Below, piece by piece: positions 8,001 through 15,060 of a stretch of 17,146 bases of DNA. The notes beneath the pieces were generated by a model. That model was given only the letters and a program-made list of their open reading frames with translations, made no database searches and was not told the origin of the DNA. Within the stretch, counting starts at the first letter, position 1, and every line of letters starts with the position of its first letter. Source of the stretch: JBKHBQ01 sp046542305 (GTDB lineage: Bacteria > Bacteroidota > Bacteroidia > Bacteroidales > 4484-276); contig JBKHBQ010000058.1 in NCBI GenBank assembly GCA_046542305.1, positions 1 to 17,146 on the forward strand, in the 5' to 3' direction. Both the position numbers and the translations under genes were made by a program.

Positions 8001-8371
8001 TGAATATTGCCGACTGGTGCAACGAATGCGGCAACTGTACCACCTTCTGCCCTACCGCCGGAGCGCCATACCTGGACAAGCCCAGAATACACCTGAACAG
8101 GGAAGGCTTTAAAGATGCCACCGACGGATTCCTGCTGCAGCGCAACAACAGCTATCGCGACCTTACCATGAAAAAGGCTGGCAAACTGGCCACCCTCACT
8201 GAAAGCTGGGATGCCATGATCTTCGAAAACGACGATTGCATTGCCGTGCTCGACAAGGAAACCTTTGAAATATCACATATAGATATTTTTACCGGAAATG
8301 AGGGCACCCTGGAACTTACCGAGATCACAGAAATGAAATTAATTTATGAAGCCGTAAAACATTTGATTTAA
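5081..8371 (+). CDS. ygfK: YgfK-family Fe-S/FAD oxidoreductase of the anaerobic purine cluster
   Basis: This 1096-aa cytoplasmic protein has the YgfK layout (E. coli homologue about 1030 aa). Residues 1-440 resemble a dihydroorotate-dehydrogenase-type flavin barrel, with the family signature AAGPHTQLAQNIV near 60. A GltD-like cysteine domain follows (C460, C465, C469; C508, C512, C516). Next come an FAD-binding GAGPTG at 559-564, an NAD(P)H-binding GGGNTAMDAAR at 688-698 and a second FAD motif GGD at 825-827. Two C-terminal ferredoxin-like cysteine sets close the protein: C916, C919, C923, C926, C930 and CxxCxxCxxxCP at 980-991. It should pass electrons between NAD(P)H, flavins and a partner, most likely XdhD, whose own FAD subunit is not in the window. 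The old name putative selenate reductase subunit comes from E. coli genetics and need not apply. It leads the operon and ends 3 bases before the next start. Family assignment is very sure; the direction of electron flow is not. Confidence 0.95.
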   Translation: MPDKFYPPALEQLLQIILSDLNHKGVIFDIPEKIFYKPWHYHYLYSERYGQKLHNPLGLAAGPHTQLAQNIVKGWLCGARFIELKTVQANDHIHVTKPCIDMQDEGYNCEWSQELSIEESFDQYLNAWILIHILHHRLFSKIRKDLSPGTIFNMSVGYSLSDIRSEKVQWFIDKMMNCREIKDKKIKAITALYPEIDKIDIPDQISNSVTLSTMHGCPPREVEYIVKFLLVEKKLHTSVKLNPTLLGAGSIRAILNPSRGYHVEVPDSSFENDLKYIDALRLLDAIKGTAKEMGLQVGMKISNTLECLNQNTQLPASEEKVYLSGKALHPIAVNLAAKFQDRFEGMMDISFSGGADCFNIVQLLKCGLSPITVCSDLLKPGGYGRLLQYFEQISRSFASLQAKNIYEFILKSSHEYNVKTAALEHLKDYAIQTLNQRVYQKQQLVPTNIKTDRPLYLYDCIEAPCVGKCPTLQDIPDYLWHASQKNFDKSFEAIFRNNPFPSVTGMICDHPCQVKCTRINYDESILIREIKRFVAENAPVHIADGKRIRRNGKKVAVIGAGPTGLSCAWYLNLSGFYVDIFESTRRSGGMVASLVPDFRMTESALLKDLERIKKTGITIHRGSHIDKKKFEDIYKNFDYVYIATGAWRARKGDFYEQGTPGILDPIEFLQRVKQKQEVMLGKNVVVIGGGNTAMDAARSAFRLVGDEGSVSLMYRRTIQEMPADRGEIEAVLDEGINVLELMKPLKALTKNGRVSGLECITTQLKGKDKSGRLKPVDVPGTEFTLAFDTVIPAIGQELHIDFIDTRKLKTKTGSHQTQDPKIFIGGDALRGASTAINAIGDGRKAAAEITAREENLLEIELPPKNHEIDIRQLRINKMRREHAVEVPELSPEQRMNFKLVTSTLDQKKAVKEASRCLQCDVLCDVCVMVCPNQAMLHYETDPVKLTVPVVDFWDDEYETEYIPYTAIRQKYQVLNIADWCNECGNCTTFCPTAGAPYLDKPRIHLNREGFKDATDGFLLQRNNSYRDLTMKKAGKLATLTESWDAMIFENDDCIAVLDKETFEISHIDIFTGNEGTLELTEITEMKLIYEAVKHLI

Positions 8372-8374
8372 TCT

Positions 8375-9847
8375 ATGCTAAAAACCAACAGCCAAATTCT
8401 CGACAACACCATCCGGCGCTGCCGCGAGAAGCGCATCATTATTCCCACCTACAGGCAAATGCGTAATCCCGACCTGATCCCTGCAAAGATCAGAGAGCAA
8501 CTAAAAAATACCGGGCTGTGGGATCTTAATCCGCTGAACCTGTTTCGCATCACCTGGAAAAACGAACCGGTGGAATCCGGTGGCGGCTTCGGAGGGGTGA
8601 ATTTTATGGAAATCCCGCCGGAGATCAGCGGCGTAAATGCCCGCATTATCATCCTTATCGGAAAATACTTCCCCACAGGAGCGCACAAGGTAGGCGCCAC
8701 CTTCGGTCCGCTGGTCGAAAAGCTGGTTACCGGAAAATTTGATCCTACCAGCCAAAAAGCCCTCTGGCCATCAACCGGAAATTATTGCCGCGGCGGCGCC
8801 TACGATTCGTACCTGCTTGGCTGCGATTCCATCGCTGTGCTGCCCGAAGAGATGTCGCAGGAGCGGTTCGAATGGCTCAAAAAAGTAGGCGCGGAAATTT
8901 ACGCTACCCCGGGTTGCGAAAGCAACGTCAAGGAGATCTATGATAAAGTGAAGGAACTGGAAGCCGAACGAGGCGACGAAATCGTTACGCTGAACCAGTT
9001 CAGTGAGATCGGCAATCCGCTGTGGCATTATGCTGTAACGGGACCGGCCATGGAGGAAGTGTTCAATTCCATCAAGGAAAAGGAATCGCGGTTGTCGGCG
9101 CTGTTTCTCACCCAGGGATCTACCGGTACGCTGGGAGCAGGCGAATACCTGAAAGAATTTTTCCCGATGGTGAAGGTTTGCGCGGGTGAGGCTCTGCAAT
9201 GCCCCACCCTGCTGTACAATGGCTTTGGCGGTCACCGCATCGAAGGCATCGGCGACAAGCATGTACCCTGGATTCACAACCTGAAAAATACCGACATGGT
9301 TGCGGGCATCGACGACGAAGCCAACATCCGCATCATGCGCCTCTTTAACGAGCCATCCGGAAGGGAATATCTCAAAAGCATTGCACCACAAGCCTCCGGA
9401 CTGATCGACATGCTCGACCTGCTTGGCATTTCATCCATTGCCAACCTGATGGGCTGCATAAAAATGGCCAGATACTATGAAATGAACCGGAATGATGTTA
9501 TCTTTACCGTGGCCACCGATTCGATGGAGATGTACCAATCGAGGCTGAATGAGGCAAGGCATAAGCAAAAAGATTATACGCCGGCAAATGCAGCCGTGGA
9601 TTTCGAAGCACATCTGCTGGGACTGAAAACCGATCATTTGCTGGAGTTGACATATTATGATAAAAAACGCATCCACAACCTGAAATACTTCACCTGGGTG
9701 GAACAGCAGGGAAAAACAGTGGAAGAACTGAATGCCCAGTGGTACGATGATCACTACTGGAAAAACGCCTGGTCAAAAGTTGACGAGTGGGATGCAGAGA
9801 TTATGGAATTCAACGAAAGAACCGGAATTTTAAAGGAGTACATGTGA
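8375..9847 (+). CDS. Fold-type II PLP-dependent enzyme (TrpB/CysK superfamily), substrate unknown
   Basis: This 490-aa protein belongs to the tryptophan-synthase-beta superfamily. The PLP-binding lysine is K105 in PTGAHKVGA, which looks like the HK motif of TrpB and TrpB2. The substrate loop is STGNYCRGGA (133-142), in the position of the Ser-x-Asn loop of cysteine synthases. The phosphate cup is GSTGTLGAG (248-256). It has about 90 N-terminal residues before the lysine motif and a long C-terminal tail rich in Trp and Tyr, making it longer than CysK (about 310 aa) or TrpB (about 400 aa). It is not an ordinary TrpB: no trp genes are near. It starts 3 bases after ygfK and overlaps the next gene by one base, so it is surely co-transcribed with both. 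A beta-elimination or substitution on a purine-derived amino acid, such as a 2,3-diaminopropionate derivative, is inference. Confidence 0.85.
   Translation: MLKTNSQILDNTIRRCREKRIIIPTYRQMRNPDLIPAKIREQLKNTGLWDLNPLNLFRITWKNEPVESGGGFGGVNFMEIPPEISGVNARIIILIGKYFPTGAHKVGATFGPLVEKLVTGKFDPTSQKALWPSTGNYCRGGAYDSYLLGCDSIAVLPEEMSQERFEWLKKVGAEIYATPGCESNVKEIYDKVKELEAERGDEIVTLNQFSEIGNPLWHYAVTGPAMEEVFNSIKEKESRLSALFLTQGSTGTLGAGEYLKEFFPMVKVCAGEALQCPTLLYNGFGGHRIEGIGDKHVPWIHNLKNTDMVAGIDDEANIRIMRLFNEPSGREYLKSIAPQASGLIDMLDLLGISSIANLMGCIKMARYYEMNRNDVIFTVATDSMEMYQSRLNEARHKQKDYTPANAAVDFEAHLLGLKTDHLLELTYYDKKRIHNLKYFTWVEQQGKTVEELNAQWYDDHYWKNAWSKVDEWDAEIMEFNERTGILKEYM
9832..9838 (+). promoter_or_regulatory. Ribosome binding site for the threonine-synthase-like gene
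   Basis: AAAGGAG lies 8 bases before the ATG at 9847, inside the end of the previous gene. It is the strongest Shine-Dalgarno site in the operon and favours the start at 9847 over an in-frame ATG at 9787. Confidence 0.75.
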
Positions 9848-11112
9848 TGAAAAACAAAAAGGAAATTATTTCGAAGTTCACCTATCAATGTGTAAACTGT
9901 GGCAAGGAGATTACTACCAGTGAGGTAATTTACCTCTGCTACGACTGCGAGAAAAAAAATAAACCCGGCCTGCCGCTTCAGGGTGTGCTGAAAGTAAATT
10001 ACGATTACGATACCCTGGCTGACGACATGAAGGGCAGCAATCTTTTTTATGCCCTGAAGAATGATTATTTTATCGATATTCTTCCCATCCGCCAGACCGA
10101 CAGCATTCCCGGTCTTGATGTGGGAGAAACCCCGCTTTATGAAGTGGATGAATTCGAGGGAAAACCGCTGAACACAAGTCTGTTTGTTAAAAACGATTCG
10201 CGTAATCCCACGCTGTCATATAAAGACCGTGCTTCGATAGTGGTATCGGCTTTTGCCAGCGACCGTAATATCAACCAGATCATGACCGCCTCCACAGGCA
10301 ATGCCGGCTCATCGCTGGCGGGAATTTGCGCGGCACAGGGTCAGCAGGCCGTCATCATCGTCCCTGAAAAAGCGCCAACGGCCAAACTGATCCAGATCGC
10401 CATGTCGGGCGCCACGATTATTCCCATCAAGGGCAATTATGATGAAGCCTACGACCTGAGCATACAACTCACCCGTGAAACAGGAATTTACAACCGCAAT
10501 ACCGCTTTCAACCCTATCACCATCGAAGGTAAAAAAACTGCCGCCTTTGAAATCTACGATCAACTCGACGGCGTTATTCCTGACAATCTCTTTATCCCGG
10601 TAGGTGATGGCGCCGTACTTTCAGGCCTGTACAAAGGATTTGAGGAAATGATGAAGCTGCACATCACAAAAATGATCCCCACCATTATAGCCGTGCAGGC
10701 CGAGGGCAGTCCGAATTTGGTGAATAACCTGGGTAAAAAGGAATTTAAATCGGTAAAATCCAAAACCATTGCCGATTCCATTTCGGTGGATGTCCCGCGC
10801 AATTTTTATATGGCCTCGCAATACATCGCCAAATACCACGGCGAGGGTATCACTGTAACGGACGATCAGATAATTGAAGCCGCCCGGAAATTGGCCCGCA
10901 ATACGGGCATCTTTGCCGAACCGGCAGCCGCAGCCGCCATGGCCGGATTTCTGAAATGGCATGCGGCAGGAAAAATTTCAAGGGATGCCGTAAACCTGGT
11001 GCTGATCACCGGCTCGGGATTAAAGGACGTGGGCGCCTTTTCCGATATGATCAACATCCCAAAAGCCGTTAGTCCCGACGTAAAAAAAATCAAAAAACAT
11101 TTTAACCTGTAG
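9847..11112 (+). CDS. Threonine-synthase-like fold-type II PLP enzyme with N-terminal zinc ribbon
   Basis: The protein is 421 aa from the ATG at 9847, whose A is the last base of the preceding stop (TGATG). It opens with a zinc ribbon (C15, C18, C31, C34). A threonine-synthase-type catalytic domain follows: PLP lysine K126 in SYKDRA, substrate loop STGNAGSS (149-156) and phosphate cup GDGAVLSG (253-260). The family makes threonine from O-phosphohomoserine by beta/gamma replacement, and relatives carry out beta-eliminations on serine, threonine or diaminopropionate. No hom, thrB or other amino-acid synthesis gene lies nearby, and the gene is translationally coupled to another PLP enzyme inside a purine cluster, so a catabolic role is more likely than threonine synthesis. 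It may take the place of YgeX (2,3-diaminopropionate ammonia-lyase), which is not in this window; that is inference. A true ThrC cannot be excluded from sequence alone. Confidence 0.88.
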   Translation: MKNKKEIISKFTYQCVNCGKEITTSEVIYLCYDCEKKNKPGLPLQGVLKVNYDYDTLADDMKGSNLFYALKNDYFIDILPIRQTDSIPGLDVGETPLYEVDEFEGKPLNTSLFVKNDSRNPTLSYKDRASIVVSAFASDRNINQIMTASTGNAGSSLAGICAAQGQQAVIIVPEKAPTAKLIQIAMSGATIIPIKGNYDEAYDLSIQLTRETGIYNRNTAFNPITIEGKKTAAFEIYDQLDGVIPDNLFIPVGDGAVLSGLYKGFEEMMKLHITKMIPTIIAVQAEGSPNLVNNLGKKEFKSVKSKTIADSISVDVPRNFYMASQYIAKYHGEGITVTDDQIIEAARKLARNTGIFAEPAAAAAMAGFLKWHAAGKISRDAVNLVLITGSGLKDVGAFSDMINIPKAVSPDVKKIKKHFNL

Positions 11113-11141
11113 ACAGCCGGTCGCATGGCACCGGAAACCTA

Positions 11142-13712
11142 ATGCCACAGCTCATGATCCGTTTCAGGCTCAATGGAAAACAAATCGAATACCATGACGA
11201 AGCCAGCCGGAACCTGCTGGAATTTCTTCGCGAACATCAGGGCATCACTTCCGTAAAGGATGGTTGCTCGGGCCAGGGTGCCTGCGGTGCCTGTACCATA
11301 GAAATCGACGGCAGGGCAAGGCTTTCTTGTTCTGTAAAAATGAAAAACCTGGAAGGTTGTGAGGTGATTACCCCCGAAGGCATTCCCGAAGAGGTGATGA
11401 AAGTACTTGCCGGCAGCTTCGTAGAAAAAGGCGCCGTGCAGTGCGGTTTTTGTACGCCGGGACTTATTATGCGCACCAAAGCGCTTTTCGCGGAAAACCC
11501 ACAACCCACAAGGGAAGAAATAATCCGCACCATCAAGCCCCACCTCTGCCGTTGCACGGGGTACATCAAAATTATCGATGCCATCGAACTTGCCCTCGAC
11601 AGGCTGAGAAACAAAATTACCCTTCAGGACACCCATTCCGACGGGAAAGCCGGAACACGCCATCCAAAATACCAGGCATATCAGTTGGCAAAAGGCGAGT
11701 TTCATTTCGCCGACGACCTGCACTTCGATGGCATGCTTCACGCAGCTTTGCGCTTTAGCGATCACCCAAGGGCAAAGATCCGCAACATCGACACCTGCGC
11801 GGCTGAAAAGCTGCCCGGCGTAGTCCGTATCTTTACCGCCAACGATATTCCCGGCAACCCTAAAACAGGCCTCATCATTCAGGATTGGCCGCTGATGATC
11901 GCTGTGGGGGAAACCACCAATTACATTGGCGATGTTTTAGCCGGCGTGGTTGCCCAAAACCGTGAAACTGCGCGCAAAGCAGCGGCGAGGATAAAGGTAG
12001 AATACGACATTCTTGAACCGGTTACCGATCCGCAACCGGCCCTTTCACCGGAAAGCCCGCAGGTGCATAAGGATCAACCAAACCTGCTGGAAAATTGCGT
12101 GATCAACCGCGGAGATTTTGATGCTGCATTTTCATCCGCCGCTTTCACCGCTGAAGGCACCTTTCAGACCCAGCGAATTGAACATGCCTTCATGGAAGTG
12201 GAATCCGCAGTGGCGCTGCCCGAGGGCAACGGATTGCACCTATACAGCCAGGGACAGGGCATTTACGTTGACCGCCGGCAGATCGCTTCTTTGCTGAATA
12301 TTTCGGAAGACAGGTTAAAAGTTACGCAGGTGGCAACGGGTGGAGCTTTCGGAGGCAAGGAGGATCTGAGTGTGCAGGGCCACTCTTGCCTGTTTGCGCA
12401 TCATTTGCAAAAACCAGTAAAGCTGACGCTCAGCCGCGGAGAATCCATCAGGATGCACCCCAAGCGCCATCCGGTGTGGATGCACATGAAGCTGGGCTGC
12501 GACAAATACGGAATCCTTACCGCACTTTACCTCGACGCGATCGGCGACACGGGCGCCTATGCTTCGGTGGGAACAAAGGTGATGGAACGTGTGGCCGGAC
12601 ATGCATCCGGGGCCTACCATGTGCCGAATATTTCGCTGCAGGCAAAAACCGTTTACACCAACAACATTCCCTGCGGAGCCATGCGCGGCTTCGGGGTGAA
12701 CCAGGTGATCTTTGCTTTGGAAATTCTGGTAGACGAATTGTGCGAAAAAGGCGATTTCGACAGGTGGCAGTTCCGGTACCTCAATGCACTTGTTCCCGGC
12801 AAGGCGACTTCAACAGGGCATGTCCTTGGAGAAGGCGTTGGCGTACGGGAAACGCTGCTGGCGGTAAAAGCAGCGTACCTCGACGCAAAATATGCGGGCA
12901 TCGCCTGCGGAATAAAAAACTCAGGCGTGGGCAATGGCATGATCGACGACAGCCATGTAAAGATTCGCTTCAGGCACGATGGGAAAATTGATATCGCCCA
13001 CGGCTGGACTGAAATGGGTCAGGGAGTGCATACCATGGCGGTGCAGATCTTCTGCAGCGAATCCGGCATCGATCCCTCACTTGTTGAAGTAAAGGTGGAA
13101 TCCAACGACGGACTGAACACCGGCATGACCACCTCCTCGCGGGCTACCGCACTGATGGGAAACGCCATCATCGACGCCTGCCGGCAGATCAGAAAAGATC
13201 TTGAACATAAATCAGCAGAACAACTTTCAGGAAATACCTACCTGGGCAGCTTTGTTTGTGACTGGACCACAAAACCCGGATCAGATACCGAAAATCCTGT
13301 TACGCATTTTGCTTACGGATACGCCACGCAACTGGTTACACTGGATGATGAGGGGAAAATTGAAAAGGTAGTGGCAGCACATGATGTGGGGAAAGTGCTT
13401 AACGCAAACCTGTTCGAAGGACAGATCGAGGGAGCGGTGCATATGGGGCTGGGCTATGCCCTTTCGGAAGATCTCCCGATGAAGGATGGCCGGCTCCTGT
13501 CGGAAAAACTGCATAAATGCGGCGTGCTCCGGTCGACGGAAATGCCCGTAGTAAAGGTAATCGCCGTGGAAGTGCCCGATCCGGTGGGGCCATACGGTGC
13601 AAAAGGAATCGGGGAGATCGGGCTGGTGCCTACCGCTGCTGCCGTGGCCAATTCGCTCTATCAGTTCGACGGAAAAAGAAGATATTCCCTGCCCATGAAT
13701 GAAAACAAATAA
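11142..13712 (+). CDS. xdhD: XdhD-type molybdenum hydroxylase with fused [2Fe-2S] domains
   Basis: This 856-aa protein joins the iron-sulfur and molybdenum parts of a xanthine-dehydrogenase-family enzyme. The plant-type [2Fe-2S] cluster uses C42, C48, C51 and C63; the second uses C101, C104, C136 and C138 (CGFC and CRC motifs). The Mo-pterin part, from about residue 175, has GGAFGGKE at 400-407, RGFG at 515-518 and GAKGIGE ending in E825. By alignment of these motifs E407 matches Glu802, R515 matches Arg880 and E825 matches Glu1261 of bovine xanthine oxidoreductase. The first two bind the purine ring and are Val and Met in aldehyde oxidase, so a purine substrate is likely. It is shorter than E. 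coli XdhD (about 956 aa). No FAD subunit gene is present; YgfK may fill that role. The start at 11142 has GGAAA just upstream; an in-frame ATG four codons later is possible. It lies 29 bases after the PLP gene. Confidence 0.93.
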   Translation: MPQLMIRFRLNGKQIEYHDEASRNLLEFLREHQGITSVKDGCSGQGACGACTIEIDGRARLSCSVKMKNLEGCEVITPEGIPEEVMKVLAGSFVEKGAVQCGFCTPGLIMRTKALFAENPQPTREEIIRTIKPHLCRCTGYIKIIDAIELALDRLRNKITLQDTHSDGKAGTRHPKYQAYQLAKGEFHFADDLHFDGMLHAALRFSDHPRAKIRNIDTCAAEKLPGVVRIFTANDIPGNPKTGLIIQDWPLMIAVGETTNYIGDVLAGVVAQNRETARKAAARIKVEYDILEPVTDPQPALSPESPQVHKDQPNLLENCVINRGDFDAAFSSAAFTAEGTFQTQRIEHAFMEVESAVALPEGNGLHLYSQGQGIYVDRRQIASLLNISEDRLKVTQVATGGAFGGKEDLSVQGHSCLFAHHLQKPVKLTLSRGESIRMHPKRHPVWMHMKLGCDKYGILTALYLDAIGDTGAYASVGTKVMERVAGHASGAYHVPNISLQAKTVYTNNIPCGAMRGFGVNQVIFALEILVDELCEKGDFDRWQFRYLNALVPGKATSTGHVLGEGVGVRETLLAVKAAYLDAKYAGIACGIKNSGVGNGMIDDSHVKIRFRHDGKIDIAHGWTEMGQGVHTMAVQIFCSESGIDPSLVEVKVESNDGLNTGMTTSSRATALMGNAIIDACRQIRKDLEHKSAEQLSGNTYLGSFVCDWTTKPGSDTENPVTHFAYGYATQLVTLDDEGKIEKVVAAHDVGKVLNANLFEGQIEGAVHMGLGYALSEDLPMKDGRLLSEKLHKCGVLRSTEMPVVKVIAVEVPDPVGPYGAKGIGEIGLVPTAAAVANSLYQFDGKRRYSLPMNENK

Positions 13713-13745
13713 TGAACAGATTATAAGTTATTTCCCGGTATTATG

Positions 13746-13753
13746 TAAATTTG
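13746..13753 (+). promoter_or_regulatory. Possible internal -7 box before ssnA
   Basis: TAAATTTG matches TAnnTTTG and sits 26 bases before the ssnA ATG, in the 67-base gap after xdhD, the largest gap in the operon. No clear -33 box was seen. It may allow separate transcription of ssnA and hyuA. Confidence 0.4.
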
Positions 13754-13779
13754 GGATTTGTTAGTAAAACAACCCTGTT

Positions 13780-15051
13780 ATGAGCATTTATCTCACAGAC
13801 GCCACACACATCGATTGGAAAACACTAAAGTTTACCCAAAGCCATATCCGGATAGATAAAGGCAAGAACGGCAAAATTCATTTTGTAAGAAGCGTTCCGC
13901 TGAAAACCAGACCCGGCCAGATTATCGACTGCAAGGGGAAGATTGTAACAAAGTCGTTTGCCAATACCCATCATCATGTATATTCCGCGTTGTCGCGCGG
14001 GATGCCGCAGCCCGCCCAGCCACCCGAAAATTTCTATGAAATTCTTAAATACATCTGGTGGAACCTCGACAAAAAACTGGATCTGAACATGATCGAGGCC
14101 GGCGCATTATACACGGCCATGGCCAGCCTTAAAGCCGGGGTTACGATTGTGATCGACCATCATGCTTCGCCCTTTGCCATCGATGGGTCGCTGGGAACCA
14201 TTGCCGGCGCGTTCGAATTTGTGGGGGCATCGCATCTGCTTTGCTACGAAGTTTCCGATCGCGATGGTATGCAGAAAAGCCTTGAAGGCCTGGCACAAAA
14301 CGAGGAATACCTAAAGTCTTATAAGGGCCTGGTCGGGCTTCATGCTTCTTTCACGCTGAGTGATCACACCCTTCGCAGGGCGGCCGGGCTGATGGAAAAA
14401 TACGGCACCGGCGCACATATCCACGTTGCCGAAGATAAATACGACCAGGAACATTCCTCCATCAATTATCACAAACGCGTGGTGGAACGCCTCAAGGAAT
14501 TCGGCCTGCTCGATTCGTCCAAAAGCATTCTGGCGCATTGTCTGCATCTGGATAATGCAGAAAGGAAAATGATAGCTGCATCGAAGGCGTGGGTAGTAGA
14601 AAACATGGAAAGCAACCTGAATAACCGGGTTGGTCTTTTTAATGCCCGGGACCTCGGCGATCGCATCCTGCTCGGCACCGACGGCATGCACAGCGACATG
14701 ATTCGCAGCGCACAATATGCCTATTTCTGCGGATTGAAACATGACTCCGTTACACCTGAATCCATTTATAAGCGCTTGCGCAATGCAAATGTGTACTTCG
14801 AAAAAAACGGCTTTGAGGGCGATGATGAAAACAATCTGGTGGTGCTGGATTACGACAGCCCTACCCCGGTAACACCGGAAAATTTCCACGCACATTTTGT
14901 TTACGGTTTAAACTCCGCTCATGTCCGGCATGTGATCTCCAATGGCGAAATCGTGGTGAGAGATCGCAAACTGGTGCAAATGAAAGAAGAGGATATCCTG
15001 AAGTTTGCAAATGAAATGGCCGGCCGGCTCTGGAAAAAACTAAAAGGTTAA
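13780..15051 (+). CDS. ssnA: SsnA-family amidohydrolase of purine breakdown
   Basis: This 423-aa cytoplasmic enzyme belongs to the ATZ/TRZ (chlorohydrolase, guanine-deaminase-like) branch of the amidohydrolase superfamily and is close in length to E. coli SsnA (442 aa). The metal-binding NTHHH is at 62-66, followed by family phrases LSRGM (71-75) and IDHHASP (125-131). HIHVAED at 213-219 gives the metal histidine H215 and the general acid/base E218. AHCLH (252-256) supplies H253, and GTDGMHSD starts the last strand with D301. The C-terminal half keeps YDSPTPV, another SsnA phrase. It should hydrolyse a C-N bond of a purine or a partly degraded purine ring in a metal-dependent way; the exact ring position is not readable from sequence. 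Its place between xdhD and hyuA matches the anaerobic purine/urate clusters. It has no clear Shine-Dalgarno site. Family assignment is very sure. Confidence 0.94.
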   Translation: MSIYLTDATHIDWKTLKFTQSHIRIDKGKNGKIHFVRSVPLKTRPGQIIDCKGKIVTKSFANTHHHVYSALSRGMPQPAQPPENFYEILKYIWWNLDKKLDLNMIEAGALYTAMASLKAGVTIVIDHHASPFAIDGSLGTIAGAFEFVGASHLLCYEVSDRDGMQKSLEGLAQNEEYLKSYKGLVGLHASFTLSDHTLRRAAGLMEKYGTGAHIHVAEDKYDQEHSSINYHKRVVERLKEFGLLDSSKSILAHCLHLDNAERKMIAASKAWVVENMESNLNNRVGLFNARDLGDRILLGTDGMHSDMIRSAQYAYFCGLKHDSVTPESIYKRLRNANVYFEKNGFEGDDENNLVVLDYDSPTPVTPENFHAHFVYGLNSAHVRHVISNGEIVVRDRKLVQMKEEDILKFANEMAGRLWKKLKG

Positions 15052-15054
15052 GGA
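15050..15054 (+). promoter_or_regulatory. Ribosome binding site for hyuA, overlapping the ssnA stop
   Basis: AAGGA overlaps the TAA stop of ssnA and lies 6 bases before the hyuA ATG at 15061. This layout favours coupled translation of the two hydrolases. Confidence 0.6.
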
Positions 15055-15060
15055 ACTGAC

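Noticed and set aside
8771..9391. 206-aa open frame antisense to the TrpB-like gene
   Set aside because: It is a shadow of a well-supported coding region with no family character or start signal. The same holds for the long antisense frames at 11139-11765 and 14311-14895.
9787..9846. Longer threonine-synthase-like protein starting at 9787
   Set aside because: It would add 20 residues inside the previous gene without a ribosome site, whereas AAAGGAG sits 8 bases before the ATG at 9847 with a typical TGATG junction.
8375..9847. Naming the 490-aa PLP enzyme trpB
   Set aside because: The HK motif is TrpB-like, but the length, the tail and the absence of trpA or other trp genes do not fit, and the purine context points elsewhere.
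9847..11112. Naming the 421-aa PLP enzyme thrC outright
   Set aside because: Motifs fit the family, but fold-type II relatives have many reactions and the operon context is catabolic. The call was kept at family level.
12386..12991. 201-aa same-strand frame inside xdhD
   Set aside because: It is out of frame with xdhD, very rich in Arg, Pro and Cys, and covers the conserved Mo-domain motifs of the real gene.
5081..13712. Selenocysteine codons in YgfK or XdhD
   Set aside because: Both frames are read through without any internal TGA, so neither is a selenoprotein; a labile selenium cofactor cannot be judged from sequence.
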